Source: Halomonas dongshanensis
GTDB taxonomy: Bacteria > Pseudomonadota > Gammaproteobacteria > Pseudomonadales > Halomonadaceae
Direction of reading: 5' to 3'
NCBI RefSeq assembly: GCF_024790395.1
Contig: NZ_JAJISC010000003.1
Coordinates: 62,001 to 126,000 of the forward strand
DNA: 64,000 nucleotides
Both the position numbers and the translations under genes were made by a program. Shown in pieces: positions 33,742 to 41,798 of this stretch (its first letter is position 1; every line of letters begins with the position of its first letter). Under the pieces are notes generated by a model that worked only from the letters and a program-made list of their open reading frames with translations, was not told the DNA's origin and did no database searches.

Positions 33742-34935
33742 ATGAGTGCCCTTGCCCAGCCTCCGCACCCTCGCCGACAGGCGGCCATAGATCATCTCGA
33801 GGCGCTGATCGGTTTCGATACCACCAGCGCCTACTCGAACCGCGCGCTCATCGACCACATGCAGGCATATTTTGCCCAGCTTGGGATGGAGACGGTGGTG
33901 CTGTTCGACGAGACGGGAGAGAAGGCCAATCTGATCGCCAGCGCAGGACCGCACGATGTGTCCGGCATCGTGCTTTCGGGGCATACTGATGTCGTGCCCG
34001 CCAATCCGCGCGCTTGGCGTAGCGATCCGTTTTGTCTCACCCAGCGCGAAGCGCGCCTTTACGGGCGCGGCACCTGTGATATGAAGGGCTTCGCCGCCTG
34101 CGTCATGGCGGCAGCACCCGAGCTGTTATCCGGTGAGCTTACATATCCGCTCTATTTCTGCTTTTCGCACGACGAAGAGGTGGGCTGTTTGGGTGCTCCG
34201 GCCATTGCGCGCCATCTTGCCAGCATCGAAACACCTCCAGGGCTTGCCATCATCGGCGAGCCCAGCGAGATGCATGTGGTCAACGGCCAAAAGGGCAAGA
34301 TCGCAATGCGTGTGACGGTGCACGGCGAAGGGGGACACTCGTCGTTCGCCCCGCAGCACGTCAACGCCGTCGAGTACGCTGCGCGTATCATCGCGATGGT
34401 CGGCGAGCGCGAACGCCGCTACGAGCGTGAAGGCCCCTTCGATGGGGATTTCACCGTGCCGCACGCGACGACGCTTGCGACCATTATCGAAGGAGGGGTG
34501 GCGACCAATATCACGCCGGATCACTGCAGCTTCGTCTTCGAGCTGCGCAGCATCGATCAAAACGCCGCCCAGGCAGACATGCAGGCGCTGATCGACGAGA
34601 TAGAGTCAGCGCTATTGCCATCAATGCAAACGCTTTCCCCGCAAGCGCGGATCGAGTGGCAGGAGCAATTCTCCTATCCCGCCATGGGCGATGCGACCGA
34701 AACGCCCCTATTCAAAGCGATAGAACCGATCCTGCCGTCGCGTGCCGGTAAAGTCTCTTATGGCTCGGAAGGGGGCGTGTTCGAAGTCGTGGGTAACATT
34801 CCTTCGATCATTCTGGGGCCAGGTTCCATCCAGCAAGCGCACAAGCCGGATGAGTTCATCGAAATCGAGCAGATCGATCGGTGCCTCGCGTTCTTCGACG
34901 ATCTCGCGCGCTGGACCAAAGGCGCGTCCGTCTGA
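33742..34935 (+). CDS. M20 family deacylase, ArgE (acetylornithine deacetylase) type
   Basis: A 397-residue di-zinc M20 hydrolase. The metal and catalytic residues are H81 and D83 in SGHTDVVP, D113 in GRGTCDMKGF, and the catalytic/metal glutamate pair E145-E146 in SHDEEVGCLG; a late metal histidine lies in QQAHKPDEFIE. Sequence style is ArgE, but linkage to a carboxylate transporter suggests the enzyme may release an acyl group from an imported N-acyl amino acid instead of serving arginine synthesis. AAGGAG lies 8 bases before the ATG, 28 bases after tctA. Confidence 0.88.
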   Translation: MSALAQPPHPRRQAAIDHLEALIGFDTTSAYSNRALIDHMQAYFAQLGMETVVLFDETGEKANLIASAGPHDVSGIVLSGHTDVVPANPRAWRSDPFCLTQREARLYGRGTCDMKGFAACVMAAAPELLSGELTYPLYFCFSHDEEVGCLGAPAIARHLASIETPPGLAIIGEPSEMHVVNGQKGKIAMRVTVHGEGGHSSFAPQHVNAVEYAARIIAMVGERERRYEREGPFDGDFTVPHATTLATIIEGGVATNITPDHCSFVFELRSIDQNAAQADMQALIDEIESALLPSMQTLSPQARIEWQEQFSYPAMGDATETPLFKAIEPILPSRAGKVSYGSEGGVFEVVGNIPSIILGPGSIQQAHKPDEFIEIEQIDRCLAFFDDLARWTKGASV

Positions 34936-34989
34936 GCGGCTATATCGGGTACGATGCTGCTTGATCAAATACTACGATAGGCAGCTTTC

Positions 34990-36204
34990 ATGGCATCTCA
35001 CTCTCGGCACTCGTTTTGGACCCGTAGGGCGTTGGCCCGTATTCACAACCTTCACGACGTGGAGCGGCTGGCGAAGCGTAAGCTCCCACGGCCGATCTAT
35101 GGCTATATCGCTCACGTCGCCGAAGATGGGCGCACCCAGCGGGCCAATGTCGATGCGTTCGCGGCCTATCGATTGCTGCCCCGCGCCTTCGTCAATGTGG
35201 CCAAGGTTAGTCTTGAAACCGAGCTCTTTGGTAGGCGCTACGCCGCGCCCTTTGGGATTGCCCCCATGGGGATCAGCGCGCTTTCGGTCTACCAGGGCGA
35301 TCTCGTGTTGGCACGGGCGGCGGCTGCGCGTAACGTGCCGATGATCATGAGCGGCTCCTCGCTGGTGCCGCTGGAAGACGTGGCGAAGGTCGACGGCGCC
35401 GACTGGTTCCAGGTCTACTTGCCGGGCACCCCGGAGGGTATCGAAGCGCTTTTAGCGCGAGCCGCGCGGGCGGGGTTCGAGAAGCTGGTCGTGACACTGG
35501 ACTATCCGGTGCCACCCAACCCCGACAACATGCGTAAGGCGGGGTTTTCGTCGCCGCTGGTGCCAACGCTTCGATTAGCGCTCGATGGCCTGCTGCGTCC
35601 GGAGTGGCTGCTCAACACCTTCGCCCGTACGCTCAAACGCCACGGTATGCCGCACTTCGAGAACAACCATGCCGAACGCGGCGCGCCGATGGTCTCGCGT
35701 CGCGCGGCGCGTGACTTCTCCGGGCGGCGTCATTTTGACTGGGGGTATCTCGATCTAGTGCGCCGCTTGTGGCCCAAGACGTTGATCGTCAAAGGCGTGC
35801 TCAACCCTGACGATGCCGTACGCGCTTGCGATGCCGGAGTCGATGGCATCATTCTCTCCAACCACGGCGGGCGCCAGCTCGACGGCACCATTTCGCCGCT
35901 GACGGTACTGCCCGAGATACGACGGCGCCTTCCCACTATGCCGCTGATGATCGACAGCGGTTTTCGCCGCGGCACCGATGTGCTCACAGCGCTGGCCTTA
36001 GGCGCCGATTTCGTCTTCGTCGGCCGCCCCTTCAACTACGCGGCCGCCTGCGCCGGGCAGGCCGGGGTGGAACACGTGATCGCGCTGCTCGAAAGTGAGA
36101 TCGAACGCGATATGGCGCTGCTCGGTGTTACTGCCATTGCCGAGGTCGACCAACGCTGTCTCTACTGCGCGGCGGGTGAGCAGGCGGCTGGCAGTGGAGT
36201 GTGA
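34990..36204 (+). CDS. FMN-dependent alpha-hydroxy-acid dehydrogenase (LldD-like)
   Basis: A 404-residue TIM-barrel enzyme of the lactate/mandelate/glycolate oxidase family. The catalytic region is SNHGGRQLDGT with H292 as the base, preceded by LIVKGVLNPDDAVRA (FMN lysine) and followed by LMIDSGFRRGTDVLTALALG and VFVGRP, which bind the FMN phosphate. L-lactate is the commonest substrate, but similar proteins act on other 2-hydroxy acids. It lies 54 bases after the deacylase and may be part of the same catabolic unit as the tct genes. A CxxC-like pair near the C-terminus (RCLYC) is unusual but seen in some relatives. Confidence 0.88.
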   Translation: MASHSRHSFWTRRALARIHNLHDVERLAKRKLPRPIYGYIAHVAEDGRTQRANVDAFAAYRLLPRAFVNVAKVSLETELFGRRYAAPFGIAPMGISALSVYQGDLVLARAAAARNVPMIMSGSSLVPLEDVAKVDGADWFQVYLPGTPEGIEALLARAARAGFEKLVVTLDYPVPPNPDNMRKAGFSSPLVPTLRLALDGLLRPEWLLNTFARTLKRHGMPHFENNHAERGAPMVSRRAARDFSGRRHFDWGYLDLVRRLWPKTLIVKGVLNPDDAVRACDAGVDGIILSNHGGRQLDGTISPLTVLPEIRRRLPTMPLMIDSGFRRGTDVLTALALGADFVFVGRPFNYAAACAGQAGVEHVIALLESEIERDMALLGVTAIAEVDQRCLYCAAGEQAAGSGV

Positions 36205-36248
36205 TACCGTGTCGGCACTTGGAATGCTGCATGAGTTAGTTGCGATTT

Positions 36249-38597
36249 ATGGATGTCAATCAGCGTATTATTTCACGTTTAGCGACCGAGCTTGGCGTGC
36301 GCGCCGAACAGGTCTCGGCCACAGTGGCGCTTCTGGACGATGGCGCGACCGTTCCTTTCATTGCCCGCTACCGTAAAGAGGTAACGGGCGCGTTAGACGA
36401 CACCCAGCTGCGCCAGCTAGACGAACGGCTGCGTTATTTGCGCGAACTCGAAGAGCGCCGCAGTGCAGTGCTCGCTGCCATCGACGAGCAGGGCAAGTTG
36501 GACGGCCCACTCAAAGCGAGCATCGAAGCGGCCGAAACCAAGCAGCGCCTGGAAGACCTTTACCTACCGTTCAAGAAAAAGCGCCGCACCAAAGCGCAAA
36601 TCGCGCGCGAAGCAGGCCTCGAGCCGCTTGCCGATACGCTATTGGCCGATCCGACCCTTGACCCCGAGCACGAAGCCGCAGGCTATCTGCGCGCAGCCGA
36701 AGGCGAGACACCCGCCATCGAAGATGCCAAGGCAGCCCTCGACGGCGCCAAACAGATCCTTATGGAGCGCTTTGCCGAAGACCCCGAGTTGATTGGCCAA
36801 CTGCGCGAGCGCCTGTGGCAAGAGGGCGAGCTCAGCGCCCGCGTACTCGAAGGCAAAGAGCGCGATGGGGTCAAGTTTGCCGACTACTTCGAGCACGATG
36901 AGCCGCTGGCTAAAGCGCCGTCGCACCGCGCTTTGGCAATGTTTCGTGGGCGCAACGAAGGCGTGCTCAGCTTGGCGATCCGCCTGCCGAATGAAGATGA
37001 GGCGCCGGTACATCCTGCCCAGGTCGCCATCGCCAAGCAGGTGGGCATTCGCGACGAAGGGCGTGCTGCCGACAAGTGGCTCAATGAAGTGGTGCGCTGG
37101 ACCTGGCGGGTCAAACTCTACACCGCGTTGGAAACCGAGCTTCTTGGTCGGCTGCGTGAACAGGCCGAGCTCACTGCCATCGAGGTCTTTGCCGCCAACC
37201 TGAAGGATTTGCTGCTGGCTGCCCCAGCGGGCCAAAAGGTCACGCTTGCCCTCGATCCAGGCCTTCGCACCGGCTGTAAGGTCGCCGTGGTCGATGCCAC
37301 CGGGCAGTTTCTTGCCCACGACACCATCTACCCGCACGCACCGCAGAACCGCTGGGCGGAGTCGCTAGCAACTCTGGCCGCGCTGGTCAAAAAACACGAC
37401 GTCACCTTGGTGGCCGTGGGCAACGGTACCGCCAGCCGGGAAACCGACAAGCTAGCCGGTGAGCTGGTCAAGGGGCTGGCGCCCGCGCACCGCTTGAGCA
37501 AGGTGATGGTCTCCGAGGCAGGCGCTTCGGTCTACTCGGCCTCCGAATACGCGGCGCGTGAGCTGCCCGAGCTCGATGTCACCATTCGTGGCGCCGTCTC
37601 CATCGCCCGCCGTCTGCAGGACCCGCTAGCGGAGCTGGTCAAGATCGAACCCAAATCCATTGGGGTAGGGCAGTACCAGCACGACGTTTCCCAGGTGCAG
37701 CTCTCCAAAAGCCTGGAGGCGGTGATCGAGGACTGCGTCAACGCCGTCGGCGTCGATCTCAATACGGCCTCTAGCGCGCTGCTTTCACGCGTCTCGGGCC
37801 TTACCACGACGCTGGCGGAAAACATCGTTGCCCAGCGCAATAGCAAGGGCGCCTTCAAGAGCCGCCAGGAGCTGCTCGACGTTAGCCGCCTTGGGCCCAA
37901 AACTTTCGAGCAGTGCGCCGGGTTTTTACGCATTCACGCCGCCAGCAATCCGCTGGACGCCAGCGCCGTGCACCCGGAAGCCTATCCGCTGGTCGAGCGC
38001 ATCGCCAAGGGTAGCGGGCGCGAGGTGAAAGCGCTGATTGGCGATAGCGCAACGCTCAAGGCGCTCAAGCCTGCAGCGTTCGCCGACGAGCGCTTTGGTG
38101 TGCCAACGGTGAGCGACATTCTCAAGGAGCTCGACAAGCCAGGGCGTGACCCTCGCCCCGAGTTCAAGGCCGCCGAATTCCGCGAGGGCGTTGAAACTCT
38201 GAACGATCTGGCGTTGGGGATGGTGCTGGAGGGCACGGTGACCAACGTGACTCACTTTGGCGCCTTCGTCGATATCGGCGTTCACCAGGACGGTCTCGTG
38301 CACATTTCGGCTCTCTCGGAGCGCTTCGTCGAAGACCCACGCAGCGTGGTCAAGGCGGGCGATATCGTCACGGTGAAGGTGATGAGCGTGGACATTGCGC
38401 GTAAGCGCGTAGGGCTTTCCATGCGCCTTAGCGACGAGCCGCAAAGCGCCGAAGAGGGCGCGAGCACGCCGCGTCATGCCTCGCGCAAACCGCCGCGTGG
38501 CAACGCCAACGCTAACGCCAAAGTGTCTCGCGCGCAGGAGCCTGCGGCCATGGGTGCGCTTGGCGCTGCGCTGCTCAAGGCGCGCAAGGGCAAGTAA
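36249..38597 (+). CDS. tex: Tex-family transcription accessory protein
   Basis: RNA-binding protein of 782 residues, related to eukaryotic Spt6. In order: N-terminal helical Tex_N region with TVPFIARYRKEVTGALDDTQ, a YqgF/RNase-H-like domain (VTLALDPGLRTGCKVAVVDA near 330-350), a helix-hairpin-helix region (NTASSALLSRVSGLTTTLAE near 505-525) and a C-terminal S1 domain (LEGTVTNVTHFGAFVDIGVH near 660-680). The start ATG at 36249 gives MDVNQRII; the longer frame begins with TTG four codons upstream. No strong ribosome site is visible. It begins 44 bases after the hydroxy-acid dehydrogenase. Confidence 0.95.
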   Translation: MDVNQRIISRLATELGVRAEQVSATVALLDDGATVPFIARYRKEVTGALDDTQLRQLDERLRYLRELEERRSAVLAAIDEQGKLDGPLKASIEAAETKQRLEDLYLPFKKKRRTKAQIAREAGLEPLADTLLADPTLDPEHEAAGYLRAAEGETPAIEDAKAALDGAKQILMERFAEDPELIGQLRERLWQEGELSARVLEGKERDGVKFADYFEHDEPLAKAPSHRALAMFRGRNEGVLSLAIRLPNEDEAPVHPAQVAIAKQVGIRDEGRAADKWLNEVVRWTWRVKLYTALETELLGRLREQAELTAIEVFAANLKDLLLAAPAGQKVTLALDPGLRTGCKVAVVDATGQFLAHDTIYPHAPQNRWAESLATLAALVKKHDVTLVAVGNGTASRETDKLAGELVKGLAPAHRLSKVMVSEAGASVYSASEYAARELPELDVTIRGAVSIARRLQDPLAELVKIEPKSIGVGQYQHDVSQVQLSKSLEAVIEDCVNAVGVDLNTASSALLSRVSGLTTTLAENIVAQRNSKGAFKSRQELLDVSRLGPKTFEQCAGFLRIHAASNPLDASAVHPEAYPLVERIAKGSGREVKALIGDSATLKALKPAAFADERFGVPTVSDILKELDKPGRDPRPEFKAAEFREGVETLNDLALGMVLEGTVTNVTHFGAFVDIGVHQDGLVHISALSERFVEDPRSVVKAGDIVTVKVMSVDIARKRVGLSMRLSDEPQSAEEGASTPRHASRKPPRGNANANAKVSRAQEPAAMGALGAALLKARKGK

Positions 38598-38692
38598 GTC
38601 ACACGCGTGTGCCTTGAAGTTTTCACGCCTGTCGCCATATTCTGCCTTTTGTTTAGTGCTGCTATCTTGAGTGCTGCTACCTGATGACTACT

Positions 38693-38713
38693 CGGCCCGC
38701 GGGAAGCGGGCCG
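38693..38713 (+). promoter_or_regulatory. GC-rich hairpin in the gshA leader
   Basis: An 8-bp perfect stem CGGCCCGC/GCGGGCCG with a 5-base loop lies 13 bases before the proposed gshA start and just before its AAGGA ribosome site. No T-run follows, so it is not a terminator; it might shape access to the ribosome site. Confidence 0.5.
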
Positions 38714-38725
38714 CGCCACCAAGGA

Positions 38726-40375
38726 ATGTTGACCTTGTCTGAATCGTCCACCGTGCCATCGGCGCTCAGCGCGCAAGTGGAGCGCCTGCTGCCCAGCGCC
38801 CAGGCAGGCCGCCTTGGGCGGCTGCGCCGTGGTCTAGAGAAAGAGGGTCTGCGGGTAGACGCCAGCGGGCGCATCGCCCAGACGCCGCATCCTAGGGCCC
38901 TCGGCTCCAAGCTGACCCACCCCCATATCACCACCGACTACTCCGAAGCGCTGCTCGAATACATCACCCCGGTCTATTCGCAGCCGCGCGAAGCGCTGGG
39001 ATTTTTGTCCGACCTGCATACGTTCACCTACCAGCACCTCGAAGACGAGTGGATCTGGCCGAGCAGCATGCCCGCGCGCCTTAATGGCAACGACAGCGTG
39101 CCCATCGCCGATTACGGCTGCTCCAACGTTGGCACCATGAAGCACGTCTATCGTAAAGGGCTCGATGTGCGCTACGGGCGCATCATGCAGGCTATTGCCG
39201 GGGTGCACTACAACGTGTCGCTGCCGGATGAAATGTGGCACGCCCTGCGCGAACTAGAGCAGGCCACCGAGACGCCGTTCAACGACTACCGCTCGACGCG
39301 CTATTTTGGCTTGATTCGCCATTTCCGCCGCCATAGCTGGCTGCTGCTCTACCTCTTCGGCGCTTCTCCGGCGGTGGACAAGAGCTTTTTGCGCGAGGGT
39401 GAGATGCCCGCCAAGCTCGAATGGGCCAGCGACGACACCTTAATCGCCCCCTACGCGACCACGCTGCGTATGTCGGATCTGGGCTACCAGAACAAGGTGC
39501 AGTCGCAGCTCAAGATCTGCTTCAACTCGTTGGCCAACTACGTCAATACGCTGCGCCACGCGATCACTGCTGCCTGGCCCGACTACGAAAAAATCGGTGT
39601 CAACGTCAACGGTGACTGGCGCCAGCTCAACGCCAACATTCTGCAGATCGAGAACGAGTACTACAGCGACATTCGTCCCAAACGCGTTGCCAAGCACAAC
39701 GAAACGCCGAGCCAAGCGCTCGAAGCGCGAGGGGTGGAGTACATCGAAGTACGCTGTCTCGATCTCAACCCCTTCGATCCACTTGGTGTCACCGAAACCC
39801 AGCTGCGCTTCATCGACGTCTTCATGCTCTGGTGCTTGCTTAGCGAAAGCCCCTGGATCAGCGATGACGAGTGCGACCACCTCGACGACAACCGCCGCTT
39901 GGTGGTGGATCGCGGTCGCGATCCTAAGCTTACGCTGCGTCGTCAGGGCGAATCGATTGGCCTGCGCGATTGGGGCACGGAGATCTTTGCCGAGCTGCGC
40001 GAGGTGGCGCGGCTTCTGGATGCCAACGAGAGCGGCACGCCTCACGCCGAAGCGCTGGATGAGCTCGCCCCGCGCCTCGATGATCCGTCGCTGACGCCTT
40101 CGGCTCAAGTGCTGGCGCAGCTGGCCGCGCACGGTGGCTCGCTCAGCGAGCTGACCCTGGCGCTTGCCAAGACCCAGGCCGAGGCCCTTAAGCAAGCCCC
40201 CATGCAGCGCGCGCGCGAGGCGCTGCTCGATCAGCTGATCGAGACCTCGCATCAGCAACAGCAGGATATCGAGGCGGCGGATACCGAACCCTTCGCCACT
40301 TTCCTGTCGACCTACTTCGAAAAGGCGCGTGAATCGCGAAAGCTCTCGCCGCTCTCCTCTGAGGATGATCAATGA
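38726..40375 (+). CDS. gshA: Glutamate--cysteine ligase
   Basis: First step of glutathione synthesis. The protein (549 residues from ATG 38726) is a proteobacterial GshA, slightly longer than the 518 residues of E. coli. Family marks are [10 protein letters not shown], the [20 protein letters not shown] segment, and GIHYN-like [14 protein letters not shown], plus SYRFQ-equivalent nucleotide and glutamate residues in the [15 protein letters not shown] stretch. The start is uncertain: AAGGA touches ATG 38726 but is 9 bases before TTG 38735, so the TTG may be real; the ATG at 38684 lies before a hairpin and is unlikely. Its stop overlaps dsbB as ATGA. Confidence 0.93.
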   Translation: MLTLSESSTVPSALSAQVERLLPSAQAGRLGRLRRGLEKEGLRVDASGRIAQTPHPRALGSKLTHPHITTDYSEALLEYITPVYSQPREALGFLSDLHTFTYQHLEDEWIWPSSMPARLNGNDSVPIADYGCSNVGTMKHVYRKGLDVRYGRIMQAIAGVHYNVSLPDEMWHALRELEQATETPFNDYRSTRYFGLIRHFRRHSWLLLYLFGASPAVDKSFLREGEMPAKLEWASDDTLIAPYATTLRMSDLGYQNKVQSQLKICFNSLANYVNTLRHAITAAWPDYEKIGVNVNGDWRQLNANILQIENEYYSDIRPKRVAKHNETPSQALEARGVEYIEVRCLDLNPFDPLGVTETQLRFIDVFMLWCLLSESPWISDDECDHLDDNRRLVVDRGRDPKLTLRRQGESIGLRDWGTEIFAELREVARLLDANESGTPHAEALDELAPRLDDPSLTPSAQVLAQLAAHGGSLSELTLALAKTQAEALKQAPMQRAREALLDQLIETSHQQQQDIEAADTEPFATFLSTYFEKARESRKLSPLSSEDDQ

Positions 40376-40872
40376 ACACGATGAGCGTGCGCGCAGTCGC
40401 GCTGGTGGGGGTTACCTTCTGTGTGTTGATGATGGCCGTGGCGCTGGTGTTGGAGCACGTAGTCGGGCTCGAACCGTGCCCGCTGTGTATCTTCCAGCGC
40501 GTGGCGGTCATTTCGGTAGGTGTGATTCTGCTGATCGCTGCTTTGCATAACCCGAAAGGCAAGGCAGGAGCGGGCATTTACGGCGTACTGAGCTTGATCG
40601 CCACGGCAACGGGCGCCTTCATCGCCGGGCGCCACGTGTGGCTACAAACGCTGCCGGCCGATCAGGTGCCCAGCTGTGGGCCGGGGCTCGATTACATGAT
40701 GAAGATCCTGCCGTTTCAGGAGGTCGTCTCCATGGTGCTAACAGGCTCCGGTGAGTGCGCCGAGATCGACTTCACCTTCATGGGCTTTTCCCTGCCGGTA
40801 TGGACGCTTGTTGGCTTCGTGGTGCTGGCGCTGGTACCGCTACGCCTTATTTGGCTTGCCTTCAAGCGTTGA
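40372..40872 (+). CDS. dsbB: Disulfide bond formation protein DsbB
   Basis: Inner-membrane quinone reductase that reoxidises DsbA. The 166-residue protein has four membrane segments and the two redox pairs: C36 and C39 in [10 protein letters not shown], and C102 and C129 in the second periplasmic loop (PSCGPGLDY and GSGECAEID). The ATG overlaps the gshA stop, so cytoplasmic thiol synthesis and periplasmic disulfide formation are translationally coupled here. Confidence 0.94.
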   Translation: MNTMSVRAVALVGVTFCVLMMAVALVLEHVVGLEPCPLCIFQRVAVISVGVILLIAALHNPKGKAGAGIYGVLSLIATATGAFIAGRHVWLQTLPADQVPSCGPGLDYMMKILPFQEVVSMVLTGSGECAEIDFTFMGFSLPVWTLVGFVVLALVPLRLIWLAFKR

Positions 40873-41021
40873 ACCTCTGGGCGCCTTAGGGTGCCCGGTG
40901 GTTAAACTTGCAGCGAAAAAACACCGTGACGATTGACAGCGAGTGAGGCTAGCGGTGACTCTAGCGATGGCTCACCGCGTACCGTTGGATGTCATCAGCG
41001 GCAGATATAGGAGGAAACGCC

Positions 41022-41510
41022 ATGCTCGAGAACTGCAAGAATGCCCTGGAGCGCTGGGGGGGCGTACACGTACTGATCGACCGCTGGCTGCATCAACGGC
41101 GTGAACTCCTCGTCAGCTTCATCGAACTGAAAGAAGCCTGCGACGCCGAGCTCGAAGCCGTCAGCAAAGAGCGCATCGATACCTTTAGCCAGCTGCTGAT
41201 GGACTATATCAGCGCAGGGCACTTCGAGATCTACCCGCAGCTTGCCGAGGAGGCTCGCGCCTTTGGTGACGAAAACGCGCTGGTAATTGCCTCGAAGCTG
41301 TTAGAGCGCCTGGAAATGTCGACCGAGCTTGCGCTCGAGTTCGACAAGCATTTCGAGAACTCGGCCAACTGCCAGCAGCATCTAGCGCGTTTGCCCGCCT
41401 GGATCGAACGTCTGGTCAAAGGTCTGACCGAACGCTTCGCCCTCGAAGATCAGCTCATCGCCCGCCTACACGCCGCCCACAGCCCCGCCGATAATCCTGC
41501 CGTTCCGTAA
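41022..41510 (+). CDS. rsd: Rsd/AlgQ family anti-sigma-70 regulator
   Basis: A 162-residue helical protein that starts MLENCKNALERWGGVHVLID, the hallmark of Rsd (regulator of sigma D) and AlgQ. E. coli Rsd binds region 4 of sigma-70 in stationary phase; AlgQ modulates alginate and virulence genes in Pseudomonas. The RFALEDQLIARLH end helix also fits. The ATG has AGGAGG 7 bases upstream; the longer frame is not supported. The dsbB-rsd neighbourhood also occurs in Pseudomonas (dsbB/dsbH next to algQ). Confidence 0.92.
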   Translation: MLENCKNALERWGGVHVLIDRWLHQRRELLVSFIELKEACDAELEAVSKERIDTFSQLLMDYISAGHFEIYPQLAEEARAFGDENALVIASKLLERLEMSTELALEFDKHFENSANCQQHLARLPAWIERLVKGLTERFALEDQLIARLHAAHSPADNPAVP

Positions 41511-41519
41511 GCCATATCT

Positions 41520-41740
41520 GGCACAAACCAGGGCGGCTGTCGCCGCCTTCGCGGGTGCCTCGCTGCGCTCGTTACGCCACGCTACGGAGCACATAAACTC
41601 GTCACCCTTGTAGCGTGGGTAAGCGCAGCGCACCCGCGAAAGCCGTGCGCAGCACGGCCATGGGGGTGCGGTGGCACAAACCAGGGCGGCTGTCGCCGCC
41701 TTCGCGGGTGCCTCGCTGCGCTCGTTACGCCACGCTACGG
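41520..41740. repeat. Palindromic repeat array A between rsd and the RND gene
   Basis: Two identical 68-base left arms (41520-41587 and 41673-41740, spaced 153 bases) beginning GGCACAAACCAGGGCGGCTG and ending ACGCCACGCTACGG enclose one right arm (41610-41662) beginning GTAGCGTGGGTAAGCGCAGC. Left and right arms are near reverse complements, so each unit can fold into a long hairpin. The second unit has lost its right arm. The space of about 290 bases between the genes holds only this array and the heptad repeat; reading frames across it are by-products. Confidence 0.9.
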
Positions 41741-41742
41741 TG

Positions 41743-41790
41743 CCATTCGCCATTCGCCATTCGCCATTCGCCATTCGCCATTCGCCATTC
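41743..41790. repeat. Heptanucleotide tandem repeat (CCATTCG)n
   Basis: Six full CCATTCG units and a six-base partial seventh start 2 bases after array A and end 8 bases before the stop codon of the RND gene. Because the array is outside the coding frame, changes in copy number would alter only the 3' untranslated part of the efflux message. Confidence 0.9.
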
Positions 41791-41798
41791 ACTACTCC

